Source of the DNA: Planctomycetota bacterium
GTDB lineage: Bacteria > Planctomycetota > Brocadiia > SM23-32
Reading direction: 5' to 3'
Assembly (NCBI GenBank): GCA_030604585.1
Contig: JAUVVP010000068.1
Coordinates: 1-7,763 of the forward strand
Length of the DNA stretch: 7,763 nt
Under the pieces are notes generated by a model that was not told the origin of the DNA, did no database searches, and saw nothing but the letters and a program-made list of their open reading frames with translations. The translations under genes and the position numbers were made by a program. This document shows, in pieces, positions 1 through 6,521 of this stretch; position 1 is the first letter of the stretch, and every line of letters begins with the position of its first letter.

Positions 1-132
1 CGGGCATTCCCCCTCACGCCGAGGGGGCAGAAGCGAGAGCCCCTGCCCATCGAGCGAACGGACGACGGCATTATCCTGCAAACGGCAGGGGCGCGGAGTC
101 CGTGGATCCTGTTGGTCGCCGACTCCATCTGA
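1..132 (+). CDS. C-terminal end of an unidentified protein (5' end outside window)
   Basis: Frame 1 is open from the first base to a TGA at 130-132 and encodes 43 residues. The third codon positions are overwhelmingly G or C, as in the certain genes of this window, so this looks like real coding sequence. The end of the protein contains a polar stretch (PIERTDDG) followed by IILQTAG and a hydrophobic strand around SPWILLV. That pattern resembles the closing strands of a beta-sandwich domain, as found at the C-terminus of many glycoside hydrolases, but 43 residues cannot decide a family. The gene converges on the minus-strand receiver gene that ends at 230. Function is unknown. The coding call rests on codon pattern and plausible composition only. 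Confidence 0.6.
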   Translation, partial: RAFPLTPRGQKREPLPIERTDDGIILQTAGARSPWILLVADSI

Positions 133-176
133 GCACCGATGGCACCGCGATCACCCGGCGAGGGAGGCGGTATGGT

Positions 177-207
177 GTCCGGGAGGGACCTCCACCTCCC
201 CCGGGAC
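177..207. terminator. GC-rich hairpin between convergent genes
   Basis: GTCCGGGAGG (177-186) can pair with CCTCCCCCGGGAC (195-207) across an 8-nt loop, with small bulges on the longer arm. It lies between the stop of the left plus-strand gene (132) and the stop of the minus-strand receiver gene (230), where a shared bidirectional terminator would be expected. Neither strand has a T-run after the stem, so it is not a classical intrinsic terminator. It may act only as a 3'-end stabilising structure. Confidence 0.3.
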
Positions 208-229
208 TCAGCCGAGCGCGCTCCCCCGC

Positions 230-631
230 CTACTCGGCAAGCAGACTCCGAACCGTCTCCTGTAGGGCTTCAGGGTCGACCGGCTTCTCGACGTAGGCCG
301 CCGGCTCCTCGCCCAGATACTCGCCCATGTCTTCCGACGAGAAGGAAAGCCCGAGGCGTTCGCCCACTCCTGTGAGCATGACGACGGGAATGGCCTTCAA
401 CTGCGGGTCCGCTTGTATCTCAGTGAACGCCGTAAAGCCGTCCTTGCCAGGCATCTGGACGTCGAGGATGATCAGGTCGGGCGGGTTCGCCCGGGCGGCC
501 GCCAGGCCCTCGTCGGCGTTCGACGCGCCCGCCACTTCGTATCCCGCCTCCTCCAGCGCCACCTTCACGAACTCAACGGCATCCGGCTCATCGTCCACGA
601 CCAGGATCTTCCGCCTGCTCTCCTCGCTCAT
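230..631 (-). CDS. Stand-alone response regulator receiver (CheY-like REC) protein
   Basis: The 133-residue protein consists of one receiver domain and nothing else. The conserved features are visible: the acidic pair D13-D14 after the first beta strand (KILVVDDE), the phospho-acceptor D57 in LIILDVQMPGKDG, the switch threonine T87 in VVMLTG, and K116-P117 in YVEKPVD. No DNA-binding or enzymatic output domain follows, so it would act by protein contact or as a phosphate shuttle, like CheY, Spo0F or DivK-type regulators. A slightly long segment (about residues 89-111) between T87 and K116 carries extra residues compared with a minimal CheY. AAGGGG at 637-642 sits 5 nt before the ATG at 631. 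The gene follows the histidine kinase by 45 bp, and that kinase is its probable phosphodonor. The partner assignment is inferred from adjacency. Confidence 0.95.
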   Translation of the reverse strand: MSEESRRKILVVDDEPDAVEFVKVALEEAGYEVAGASNADEGLAAARANPPDLIILDVQMPGKDGFTAFTEIQADPQLKAIPVVMLTGVGERLGLSFSSEDMGEYLGEEPAAYVEKPVDPEALQETVRSLLAE

Positions 632-676
632 GCTGTCCCCTTCTGAAGAAATGCACTGACTTGTGCTGCGGATCCT

Positions 677-2314
677 CTACCTCAAGACGGTCTCCTCCTC
701 GTCCCATTCCGTTGGAATGGAGATGTAGAAGGCGGTGCCCTGGCCCGGCTCGGACTGCACCTCAACGCGCCCGTGATGCTCCTCGACCACCTTCTTCACC
801 AGCGGAAGTCCGAGCCCCGTGCCGCGGCTGCCCTTCGTTGTGAAGAAAGGCTCAAAGAGGTGCTCCTTGACGGCCGCGGGCAGGCCCGGCCCGTCGTCGG
901 CAACCGCGATCCGAAGCAGCCGGCCTCCTTCTATCACCTGTGCGGTCACGTTCACCCGGCCCGCGTCCGAACACGCCTCGATCGCGTTGGTCAGCAGGTT
1001 GAGCACTACCCTCTTGATGCCGGTCGCATCAATGGCAACCGCCGGCGCCTCCGCATCCACTTCCAGTGACACCTGGACGCCGTTCTGCGCGGCCGATTCC
1101 CGCACCATCAGCACCGTCTCGTTGAGCAGTTCGCCGACGTCGGTCGGCTCTCGGCGCGGCGCGCTCTTTCGGCAATAGGCCAGCATGTCCCTCACCATGT
1201 CGGACATGAAGCTTGCATTGCGCTTGACCATTTCCCAGCCCTTGGCCACCTTGTCCTGGTCCTGCTTCCGGAGGCCGACGTCCAGGATGTAGGAGCCTCC
1301 CTGCAGCCCGTTCAGGGCGTTCTTGATGCAGTGGGCAATGCTGGAGACAGCCTGCCCCACGGCGGCGAGGCGCTGCTGAGCCACCACCTCCTGGTGCAGA
1401 CGCGAGTTCTCGGCGGCCACGGCCACCTGTCCGGCAATGGTGACCAGTAGCTGCAAGTCGTCCACGCCGAACGGCGCCATGGCGTCGGTCGTGTCCACCT
1501 GGAGGGCGCCCAGCACTCTGGCGCCCATCATCACGGGACTGCACATCATGGAGCGCAAGTCCTGGTCCACGATGCTCTGTGCCCGTCGGAGCTGGTCGTC
1601 GGAGCGGACGTCACCGGCCAGCACCGCCTTGCGCTGATCGGTGGCAAGCGAAAGCAGCGTCCGGGACATGCCCACATGGGCCGGCTCGCTTCCCGCGCGC
1701 GTGACGGACAACCGCAACTCCTCGCCCCCTTCAGCGAAGCCCGGCAGAACCGCGTGAGCGTGGTCCGCCTGGCGATATACCTGGAGCAGCTCGTCCAGCG
1801 TAAGCTCGACGAGCCTGCCGATCTCGAGCGCTCCACAGGACCTTTCGGCCACCTGTTTCAGGACATCCAGCCGCGCCTTCAGGCTGGCGGCTACGGACGA
1901 ATCACCCGTTTCCTCGCGCCCGACGGGCTCCTCGACGTCCAACAGGTCAACCACGGTGGGCATAGCGTCATCCAGCAGGAGGGCCTCCTGAGGCGGCACA
2001 TAGTTCTCGTCAAGCAAGAAAGTCAACTGGCAATCGCCTATGCTGATCCAGTCGCCGTCCTGGAGTTCGGCCCTGGCAACGTTGAAGCCGTTCACGACGG
2101 TACCGTTGGCGCTGCCCAGGTCCTCGATGTAATAGGAGCCGTCGGCGTGAGTTATCCTCGCGTGCTGCCTGGAACTGAACGGTCCCGGGATCGTCACCTC
2201 ACAGTCGGGCGAACGGCCCAGCACTGCCTCGTCGCCCAGCAGGAACTCCCGTTGATCGGTCTGGCCGCGAATGACTGCAAGCTTCGCCACGCCATCCCCC
2301 CTAAAGGCCGACAT
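677..2314 (-). CDS. FHA-GAF sensor histidine kinase
   Basis: Residues below are numbered from the most upstream ATG (2329). An FHA domain comes first (about 15-106: LGRSPDCEV 37-45, SSRQHARI 52-59, DLGSANGTVVNG 70-81), which normally binds phosphothreonine. A GAF domain follows (about 168-308). Then comes a dimerisation/H-box region with H333 in SSIAHCIKNALNGL, and an HATPase_c domain: N-box around N448 (VLNLLTNAIEA), G1 DDGPG 478-482, F-box FEPFFTTKG 492-500, G2 GTGLGL 503-508. There is no transmembrane segment, so it is a cytoplasmic sensor. The ligand is unknown. Three starts compete: ATG 2329; ATG 2314 with GGAG 9 nt upstream (chosen); and GTG 2290 with AGGGGGG 5 nt upstream, which would begin right at the FHA domain. 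The receiver gene 45 bp downstream is the likely phosphorylation target. The kinase assignment is firm; the exact start is not. Confidence 0.95.
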   Translation of the reverse strand: MSAFRGDGVAKLAVIRGQTDQREFLLGDEAVLGRSPDCEVTIPGPFSSRQHARITHADGSYYIEDLGSANGTVVNGFNVARAELQDGDWISIGDCQLTFLLDENYVPPQEALLLDDAMPTVVDLLDVEEPVGREETGDSSVAASLKARLDVLKQVAERSCGALEIGRLVELTLDELLQVYRQADHAHAVLPGFAEGGEELRLSVTRAGSEPAHVGMSRTLLSLATDQRKAVLAGDVRSDDQLRRAQSIVDQDLRSMMCSPVMMGARVLGALQVDTTDAMAPFGVDDLQLLVTIAGQVAVAAENSRLHQEVVAQQRLAAVGQAVSSIAHCIKNALNGLQGGSYILDVGLRKQDQDKVAKGWEMVKRNASFMSDMVRDMLAYCRKSAPRREPTDVGELLNETVLMVRESAAQNGVQVSLEVDAEAPAVAIDATGIKRVVLNLLTNAIEACSDAGRVNVTAQVIEGGRLLRIAVADDGPGLPAAVKEHLFEPFFTTKGSRGTGLGLPLVKKVVEEHHGRVEVQSEPGQGTAFYISIPTEWDEEETVLR

Positions 2315-2345
2315 CGCGGCCAGCTCCATTTGGAACGCACCTGCC

Positions 2346-2360
2346 CCCGTATCTTACGGG
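2346..2360. promoter_or_regulatory. Short perfect inverted repeat in the kinase 5' leader
   Basis: CCCGTA (2346-2351) and TACGGG (2355-2360) form a perfect 6-bp inverted repeat around a 3-nt centre. It lies between the promoter-like sequence at 2372-2399 and the kinase start, roughly +5 to +20 relative to the predicted transcription start. It could be an operator or a leader hairpin. No T-run follows on the minus strand, so a terminator is unlikely. Function is not established. Confidence 0.3.
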
Positions 2361-2371
2361 TCCATGCCAGC

Positions 2372-2399
2372 ATGATACCAGAAGCCCGGCGGCGTTCAA
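2372..2399 (-). promoter_or_regulatory. Sigma70-like promoter for the kinase-receiver pair
   Basis: On the minus strand TTGAAC (2394-2399) and TATCAT (2372-2377) are separated by 16 bp. They match the -35 consensus at 4 of 6 positions and the -10 consensus at 5 of 6. The predicted transcript would start near 2365, about 50 nt before the chosen kinase ATG. The -35 box overlaps the TGA (2396-2398) that ends the deacylase remnant. The spacing is slightly short of the optimal 17 bp. The call is by eye. Confidence 0.45.
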
Positions 2400-2713
2400 A
2401 CGCCCAGTGCGGCCGGCCCCCAGGGGCTGAAGCCGCAATTGCCGACCAGGACAGCCCCCACTCCCTGCGAGAGAAGATTGATGCTGTCGCGCGAGAGCAG
2501 GTGCAGGTCGCCGTGGTTGTGGACGTCAAGGAAGGCCGGGGCGAGTATCCTGCCGGGGGCGTTGATGACCTCCGCTGCGTGCGCTTCCTCGCCGGAGCCA
2601 AACAAGAGAAGCGCATCCTCGCAGATGCCGACGCTGACGGGGTCCGGCAGGAAGCGCTTCCCGTCGTGCACCTACGCTCCCCGGATCAGGAAGTCCAGAG
2701 CCCCGCGCCTCAT
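2396..2713 (-). pseudogene. Broken 5' fragment of an N-acyl-D-amino-acid deacylase-type amidohydrolase
   Basis: An ATG at 2713 has a strong GGAGG (2719-2723) 5 nt upstream and reads MRRGALDFLIRGA. It then meets an in-frame TAG (2672-2674, codon 14) and continues in the same frame with VHDGKRFLPD. This crosses the usual N-terminal motif of D-aminoacylases (DFLIRGA.V.DG), so the TAG interrupts homologous sequence. After the stop come RILAPAFLDVHNHGD, with the metal-binding HxH, and QGVGAVLVGNCGFSP, both hallmarks of the family. The frame ends at TGA 2396-2398 after about 105 codons, whereas the family is usually around 480-530 residues, so most of the barrel is gone. A GTG at 2671 directly after the TAG could in principle start a 91-residue product, but that product would lack most of the fold and active site. 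The fragment follows the PLP enzyme by about 35 bp and fits a D-amino-acid operon. TAG is a normal stop here, since neighbouring genes also end in TAG. Confidence 0.8.
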
Positions 2714-2747
2714 CAGCTCCTCCCTGCCCCCACCGTACAGACCGCGC

Positions 2748-3914
2748 CTATCCGTCCCTTGCGTCGATCTGAATCGTTTCCGCCACGGCCCCGTCGCGCA
2801 CGAGCAGGCCGAAGGCGTACTGGTTGACGGTCGTGCAGACATGGCGCGGGAAGACCAGCACGACGCGCCCGACCATGCTCAGCAGATCATTCGCAACCGG
2901 CTCGCCGGTGGCCCGGTCGAAGCCGAGCCACTTCAGCATGCCAAAGCGCTCGGACTTGCCGAAGGCCGCATACCCGCGAAAGCCAAGCACGTGCACGGGC
3001 CCGAACTCCGCGCTGACGCCGAGCTTCAGGCCGCAGTCGGTGGTCAGCAGGTGCCCTGCGCGATGGGGGTGCGAGTCCAGGATACGGGTCGCCACGGCAG
3101 CCGCGTAAGCGAACGCTCCCGGCATGATGTCGTTGTAGTTGGAATCCCAGATGACTGCCGTGCCGGGCGATACGGTGTGACGCCACCGGTAAGAGCCGGC
3201 CCGGTGCGCCTCCAGGCTGCCTTGCATGGTGAGGGACGAGGAGGTAACGACCTCATGGATGGTGTGCTTCGGAGTGAGGGCGGCCACAGTGTCGTCAATC
3301 TTCTGCATCAACGCCTCCGAATAGCGGCGGGCCGCATGCGGATTGCGCTGATGGACATTGCCGTCATAGACCTGCAGCCCGTGCAGCGTCAGATGCGGCA
3401 GCGAGGCGACGGCGTCCGCCAACTCAACCGCCGCCCGGCCGAACGGAACGCCCGTCCGCTTCATGCCAGGGTCAATGTCCAGGTAGACGTGGACCTCCGC
3501 GTCCGCTCTCCGGGAGAGCCCACGGGCGCAGGCGAGGTTCGCCACCACCACAGAGAACCGCTTCTCGGGGAACGCCCCCCTCAGGGCGAGGAAGGCATCG
3601 GCCGACGGGCCGAAACAGGGGAAGGCCACCAGAATGTCCCCGATGCCGGTGTGGGCGGCTATCACGTCCGCTTCGCTGACGCAGGACGCTTTGACCGCCT
3701 CTAGGCCGGCCTCACGATAGCGCTCCAGCAACGCGCTCGCCTTGCAGGTCTTGGCCATCAGGCGCACGTTCTCGAACCCGCCGCAGAGCGCCTTGAGCCC
3801 CTCGAGGTTGGCCCGGAGCGCCCACTCGTAGAACAGAAGCCGAGGCGTCTCGATCCCGTCCAGGTCGCGTACGCTGTACCGGCCAAGGTCGGGGACACAG
3901 AAATCGCGGTTCAC
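2748..3914 (-). CDS. D-serine dehydratase / D-threonine aldolase-like PLP enzyme (alanine racemase N-terminal fold)
   Basis: The 388-residue protein has the length and layout of the DSD1/D-threonine aldolase group of fold-III PLP enzymes. An N-terminal barrel carries the probable PLP lysine K55 (MAKTCK) and the stretch SEADVIAAHTGIGDILVAFP (80-99). LDIDPGMKRTGV (145-156) matches the conserved D.G..RTG segment. A C-terminal domain contains VGRVVLVFPRHVCTTVN (348-364), where H358 and C360 fit the HxC/HxD zinc pair of the family. The canonical RPHxKTHK around the PLP lysine is altered to RLMAKTCK, so substrate and reaction (dehydration or retro-aldol cleavage) cannot be assigned. It starts with GTG at 3914, overlapping the RidA stop as GTGA, which implies translational coupling. 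The deacylase remnant follows, supporting a D-amino-acid role. Cytoplasmic; no signal peptide. Confidence 0.85.
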   Translation of the reverse strand: MNRDFCVPDLGRYSVRDLDGIETPRLLFYEWALRANLEGLKALCGGFENVRLMAKTCKASALLERYREAGLEAVKASCVSEADVIAAHTGIGDILVAFPCFGPSADAFLALRGAFPEKRFSVVVANLACARGLSRRADAEVHVYLDIDPGMKRTGVPFGRAAVELADAVASLPHLTLHGLQVYDGNVHQRNPHAARRYSEALMQKIDDTVAALTPKHTIHEVVTSSSLTMQGSLEAHRAGSYRWRHTVSPGTAVIWDSNYNDIMPGAFAYAAAVATRILDSHPHRAGHLLTTDCGLKLGVSAEFGPVHVLGFRGYAAFGKSERFGMLKWLGFDRATGEPVANDLLSMVGRVVLVFPRHVCTTVNQYAFGLLVRDGAVAETIQIDARDG

Positions 3915-4381
3915 TTCTCCACCACGGCTTCCAGCCGTATCTCCACGAGTGCGTTCGGCTCGGGCAGGGACACTTTCAGGACGGTAGTCCGCGCCGGATA
4001 GTCCCCGACCCCCCTCTTCTCGAACTCCGCTACGTACGCGTCGTTGAAGCGCTGGAAGACGCGCGGATAGTCCTCGCGGAGGAACACGAGCGCCTCGGTG
4101 AGGTCCCCAAGCGTGACGGTCAGGCCCAGCTTGCGGGAGATGGTTGCCATCAGCCTCTCCACCTGGCCGAAGACGTCGGCCACCTGCCGCTCGAGGGCGT
4201 CGGGGGCAAAGGCGCCGTTGTGTGACTCGTAACCGACGACGGTCCCGCTGAGCGGGTCCACGGCGGCTATGCCTGCGAACTTGATCCAGTACACCTGCCC
4301 CAGGTCAATGATGACGGCGTCGCTGTAGACGCCGGCCCCCGTGAGAGTATCGTCCGCAAAAACCCTCTGGATCCGCGCCAT
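3911..4381 (-). CDS. RidA/YjgF/UK114-family (Rid) protein
   Basis: The 156-residue protein carries the C-terminal signature of the Rid family: YPARTTVLKVSLP followed by ALVEIRLEAVVE. The arginine that binds the carboxylate of the imine/keto acid and the glutamate about 16 residues later are both present, matching R105 and E120 of archetypal RidA. Active Rid proteins hydrolyse enamines and imines such as 2-aminoacrylate, which PLP-dependent dehydratases release. It is longer than the usual roughly 130 residues: GVYSDAVIIDLGQVYWIKFAG and an enlarged central part suggest a divergent subgroup. I chose ATG 4381 (GAGG 11 nt upstream); a GTG at 4411 would add ten residues. Its stop overlaps the GTG of the PLP enzyme, so the two are probably made together, which suits detoxification of that enzyme's product. 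It follows the flotillin gene by about 50 bp. Confidence 0.88.
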   Translation of the reverse strand: MARIQRVFADDTLTGAGVYSDAVIIDLGQVYWIKFAGIAAVDPLSGTVVGYESHNGAFAPDALERQVADVFGQVERLMATISRKLGLTVTLGDLTEALVFLREDYPRVFQRFNDAYVAEFEKRGVGDYPARTTVLKVSLPEPNALVEIRLEAVVEK

Positions 4382-4431
4382 CGCTCTGGTTACCTCGAGA
4401 CAACGCCGCACTTCGAGCCTGTCTTCACCCG

Positions 4432-5877
4432 TCAGTCCTGGCTCGGCGTCTCCCCCTCGCCGGCAGGCGCGGCTGCCCCGGACGGGGCTTTCTCGCGCGC
4501 TATCCTGCCCAGGTAGTCCGGCAGTTCCACCCCGGCCATTTCGGCGACGTCGTGAAGGGGCGGTATGCTCCGGATGAGGCTCGAGAGGAAGTTGGCCGTG
4601 GCGGACCCGGCGCCGTTGCCGCTTCCGGAGTCCCAGACGGTGATCTTGTCGATCTTCAGGTTCTTGATGGCCTCCACCTGGCGTTCGACAATGTCCTCGA
4701 TCTTCTCGATCATCAGCAGGGTGGCGGCAGCTCGGGCATCGCCGCCGCAGCTCTGCACCAGCGAGGCGTAGCCGGCGGCCTTGCCGTCGAGCACCTGGCG
4801 AATGCCCTTGGCCTCCGCCTCATAGGTAAGCAATATGGCGTCCGCCTCGCCCCTTGCCTCACGCCTCTTGCGTTCCGCCGTGGCCTCGGCGGCGATCTCG
4901 ACACGGCGCTTCTGTATCTCCTGCTTTGCGACTTCCTCGGCGTTGAGCCTTTCCATTTCGGCCCTGTACTGGGCCTTCTGGATCTCTACCGCTGCCTCGC
5001 GTTTGGCCACCTCTCCCCTCTGGCGGGCGGCCGCCTCTTTGGTGGCCAGCTCAGCGTTGGCGTCGGCGATGTCGGCCTTGGCGGCGTTCTCTCCCGCAAC
5101 GGCCTCGGCTTCCTGGCCTTGCACGTAGATTCGGCGGTCCGCCTCGGCCTTCTTCGTGCCCTTGTCGGCCTCCGCTACGTTCTCGGCGACCCTGATGGTC
5201 TGTTCTCGATTGGCCTCGGCCTCGCCGATAGCGCCGAACCTGTCATGGTCGGCCACGTCAACTTTCGCCCGGTTGATCGCCTCGGCAGCCGCCTTCTTGC
5301 CGATGCTCTCGATGTAGATGGACTCATCCGTGATGTCGGTGATGTTGACGTTTATCAGGTAGAGGCCGATCTTGTTCAGCTCCGGCTCCACGTTCTTGCG
5401 GATGGATTCAAGGAAGCTCTCGCGGTCCTGGTTGATCTGCTCGATGGTCAGGGAGGCGACGGTAAGCCTGAGCTGGCCGAAGATGATCTCCCGGGCCATC
5501 TCCTCTATCTCGGGCAGGCCGAGCTTCAGAAGGCGTTCCGCCGCATTATTCATGACCCCCGGCTCGGTGCTGACGGCGACCGTGAACGTGCTGGGGACGT
5601 TGATGCGGATGTTCTGGAACGAAAGGGCATTCTCCAAGGGAATGCCGATGGTTATCGGGGTCAGGCTCAGGTAGGCATAGTCGTGAATGAGCGGCCAGAC
5701 GAAGGCCGCCCCGCCGTGAAGGCACCTGGCGGACACTCCCCTGCCCACCTTGCCGTAGACGACCAGGACCATGTTCGAGGGGCACCGCTTGTAGCGGGCA
5801 GCCATGATGAGCACAGTGGCAAGCACCAGGCCCACAAACGCACTGATGGCCAAAACCAGAAAGCTGACCCCTTCCAT
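4432..5877 (-). CDS. Flotillin-like SPFH/band 7 membrane scaffold protein
   Basis: The 481-residue protein begins with one hydrophobic membrane anchor (about 4-27), followed by the basic RYKRCPSNMVLVVYGKVG that opens the SPFH/band 7 domain (to about 200, ending near LINVNITDITDESIYIESIGKKAA). Residues about 200-360 are a long charged Ala/Glu/Lys-rich coiled coil with repeated AEA-type triplets, the flotillin domain. The C-terminus has VEAIKNLKIDKITVWDSG (401-418), typical of flotillin/YqiK/FloT proteins, and then a Gly/Pro-rich tail. Flotillins oligomerise at the inner face of the membrane and organise lipid microdomains. GGGGAGG at 5881-5887 lies just before the ATG. The NfeD-like gene ends 23 bp upstream, the standard flotillin-NfeD pairing (compare yuaF-floT in Bacillus and yqiJ-yqiK in E. 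coli). Family is certain; physiological role here is unknown. Confidence 0.95.
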   Translation of the reverse strand: MEGVSFLVLAISAFVGLVLATVLIMAARYKRCPSNMVLVVYGKVGRGVSARCLHGGAAFVWPLIHDYAYLSLTPITIGIPLENALSFQNIRINVPSTFTVAVSTEPGVMNNAAERLLKLGLPEIEEMAREIIFGQLRLTVASLTIEQINQDRESFLESIRKNVEPELNKIGLYLINVNITDITDESIYIESIGKKAAAEAINRAKVDVADHDRFGAIGEAEANREQTIRVAENVAEADKGTKKAEADRRIYVQGQEAEAVAGENAAKADIADANAELATKEAAARQRGEVAKREAAVEIQKAQYRAEMERLNAEEVAKQEIQKRRVEIAAEATAERKRREARGEADAILLTYEAEAKGIRQVLDGKAAGYASLVQSCGGDARAAATLLMIEKIEDIVERQVEAIKNLKIDKITVWDSGSGNGAGSATANFLSSLIRSIPPLHDVAEMAGVELPDYLGRIAREKAPSGAAAPAGEGETPSQD

Positions 5878-5900
5878 CTTCCTCCCCTTTCCGAAGCCTA

Positions 5901-6521
5901 TCAGCCTTTGTCAACGACCAGCTTGTTGTCGGCCGCGATGCTGACCACCGTGACGCGCTCGCCGGTCTGGAACTCCTGCCCTTTCTCGGAGACGGCGTCG
6001 AACACCTTCAGGTGGTCCTGGACCACAACCTGCACTTTGCCTACGCCGTCGGCCGGGATCCTCAGGTAAACCGACCCCTCCTGGCCGATGGCATTCGCCA
6101 GGCGCATCGTCCCACTCGACTGCAAGCCCATCATGAAAGTCATTATCTTGCTGATGACCCAGACCGAGAACAGCCCGGCAATCATCGCGCCCAGGATGGC
6201 CCAGGCTTCGACCAGGTCGGCCTCTTTCCGCAGGGCAAGGCCGACCAGGCCGAACATCATGAAGAAGGCCGTGATGGTCTGGAGCGAGAGCATCTTGAAG
6301 CTGACGTCGGAGTCCGCGTGAGCGTCAATGGCGTCGGCGGCGTCCACATCGCCGTCGAAATCGCCTCCGACGTCGAAGTCAGCGCCCACGTCGCCATCGA
6401 AGTCGCCTCCTACATCCTCGGCCCCGCCGTGATGGCCGACAAAGAACAGGACCAGCCTAATGAAGAAGAGCGCTCCACCCAAAATCGCACAACCCGCGAA
6501 AACTGTGTCTACCCCGGTCAT
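5901..6521 (-). CDS. NfeD/YqiJ/YuaF-like membrane protein with C-terminal OB-fold
   Basis: The 206-residue protein has a hydrophobic segment at about 6-28, an acidic loop at 35-72, two further membrane segments (about 78-97 and 104-131), and a soluble C-terminal domain from about 140. That domain (AIGQEGSVYLRI, GKVQVVV, GERVTVVSIAADNKLVVDK) matches the OB-fold of NfeD proteins, which partner SPFH proteins. The length is close to YqiJ and YuaF. The loop contains two copies of GGDFDGDV (38-45, 53-60) and about 14 aspartates in 38 residues, which is unusual and could bind divalent cations. I chose ATG 6521 because AGAGGG (6531-6536) lies 9 nt upstream. The frame stays open upstream to 6806, but that extension has poor, low-complexity coding character and contains the predicted promoter. 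First gene of the presumed operon, 23 bp before the flotillin gene. Confidence 0.88.
   Translation of the reverse strand: MTGVDTVFAGCAILGGALFFIRLVLFFVGHHGGAEDVGGDFDGDVGADFDVGGDFDGDVDAADAIDAHADSDVSFKMLSLQTITAFFMMFGLVGLALRKEADLVEAWAILGAMIAGLFSVWVISKIMTFMMGLQSSGTMRLANAIGQEGSVYLRIPADGVGKVQVVVQDHLKVFDAVSEKGQEFQTGERVTVVSIAADNKLVVDKG
6345..6410 (-). repeat. Imperfect coding repeat encoding GGDFDGD units
   Basis: Inside the NfeD-like gene, the units at 6390-6410 and 6345-6365 both encode GGDFDGD but differ at synonymous third positions (for example GAC/GAT). A related GADFDV unit lies between them. Synonymous divergence with a conserved peptide suggests the amino-acid repeat is maintained by selection and is not a fresh slippage product. 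Confidence 0.6.

Noticed and set aside
9..92. Hairpin CCCCCTC/GAGGGGG (9-27) and a 9-bp inverted repeat GCCCCTGCC/GGCAGGGGC (39-47, 84-92)
   Set aside because: Both lie inside the apparent coding end of the left gene, and neither is followed by a T-run. They are probably incidental in GC-rich coding sequence.
2669..2674. Read-through or recoding of the TAG in the deacylase fragment
   Set aside because: TAG also terminates the receiver and PLP-enzyme genes here. The gene is additionally truncated at its 3' end, so decay is the simpler reading.
1676..3704. Long plus-strand open frames (1676-2827 and 2439-3704) opposite the kinase, remnant and PLP enzyme
   Set aside because: They are antisense to genes with clear motifs. 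Their peptides are Arg/Gln/His-rich low-complexity sequence typical of shadow frames in GC-rich DNA.
4552..6069. A 505-codon open frame on the plus strand opposite the flotillin and NfeD genes
   Set aside because: It is the antisense shadow of strongly GC3-biased genes. It has no recognisable domains, while the opposite strand encodes clear families.
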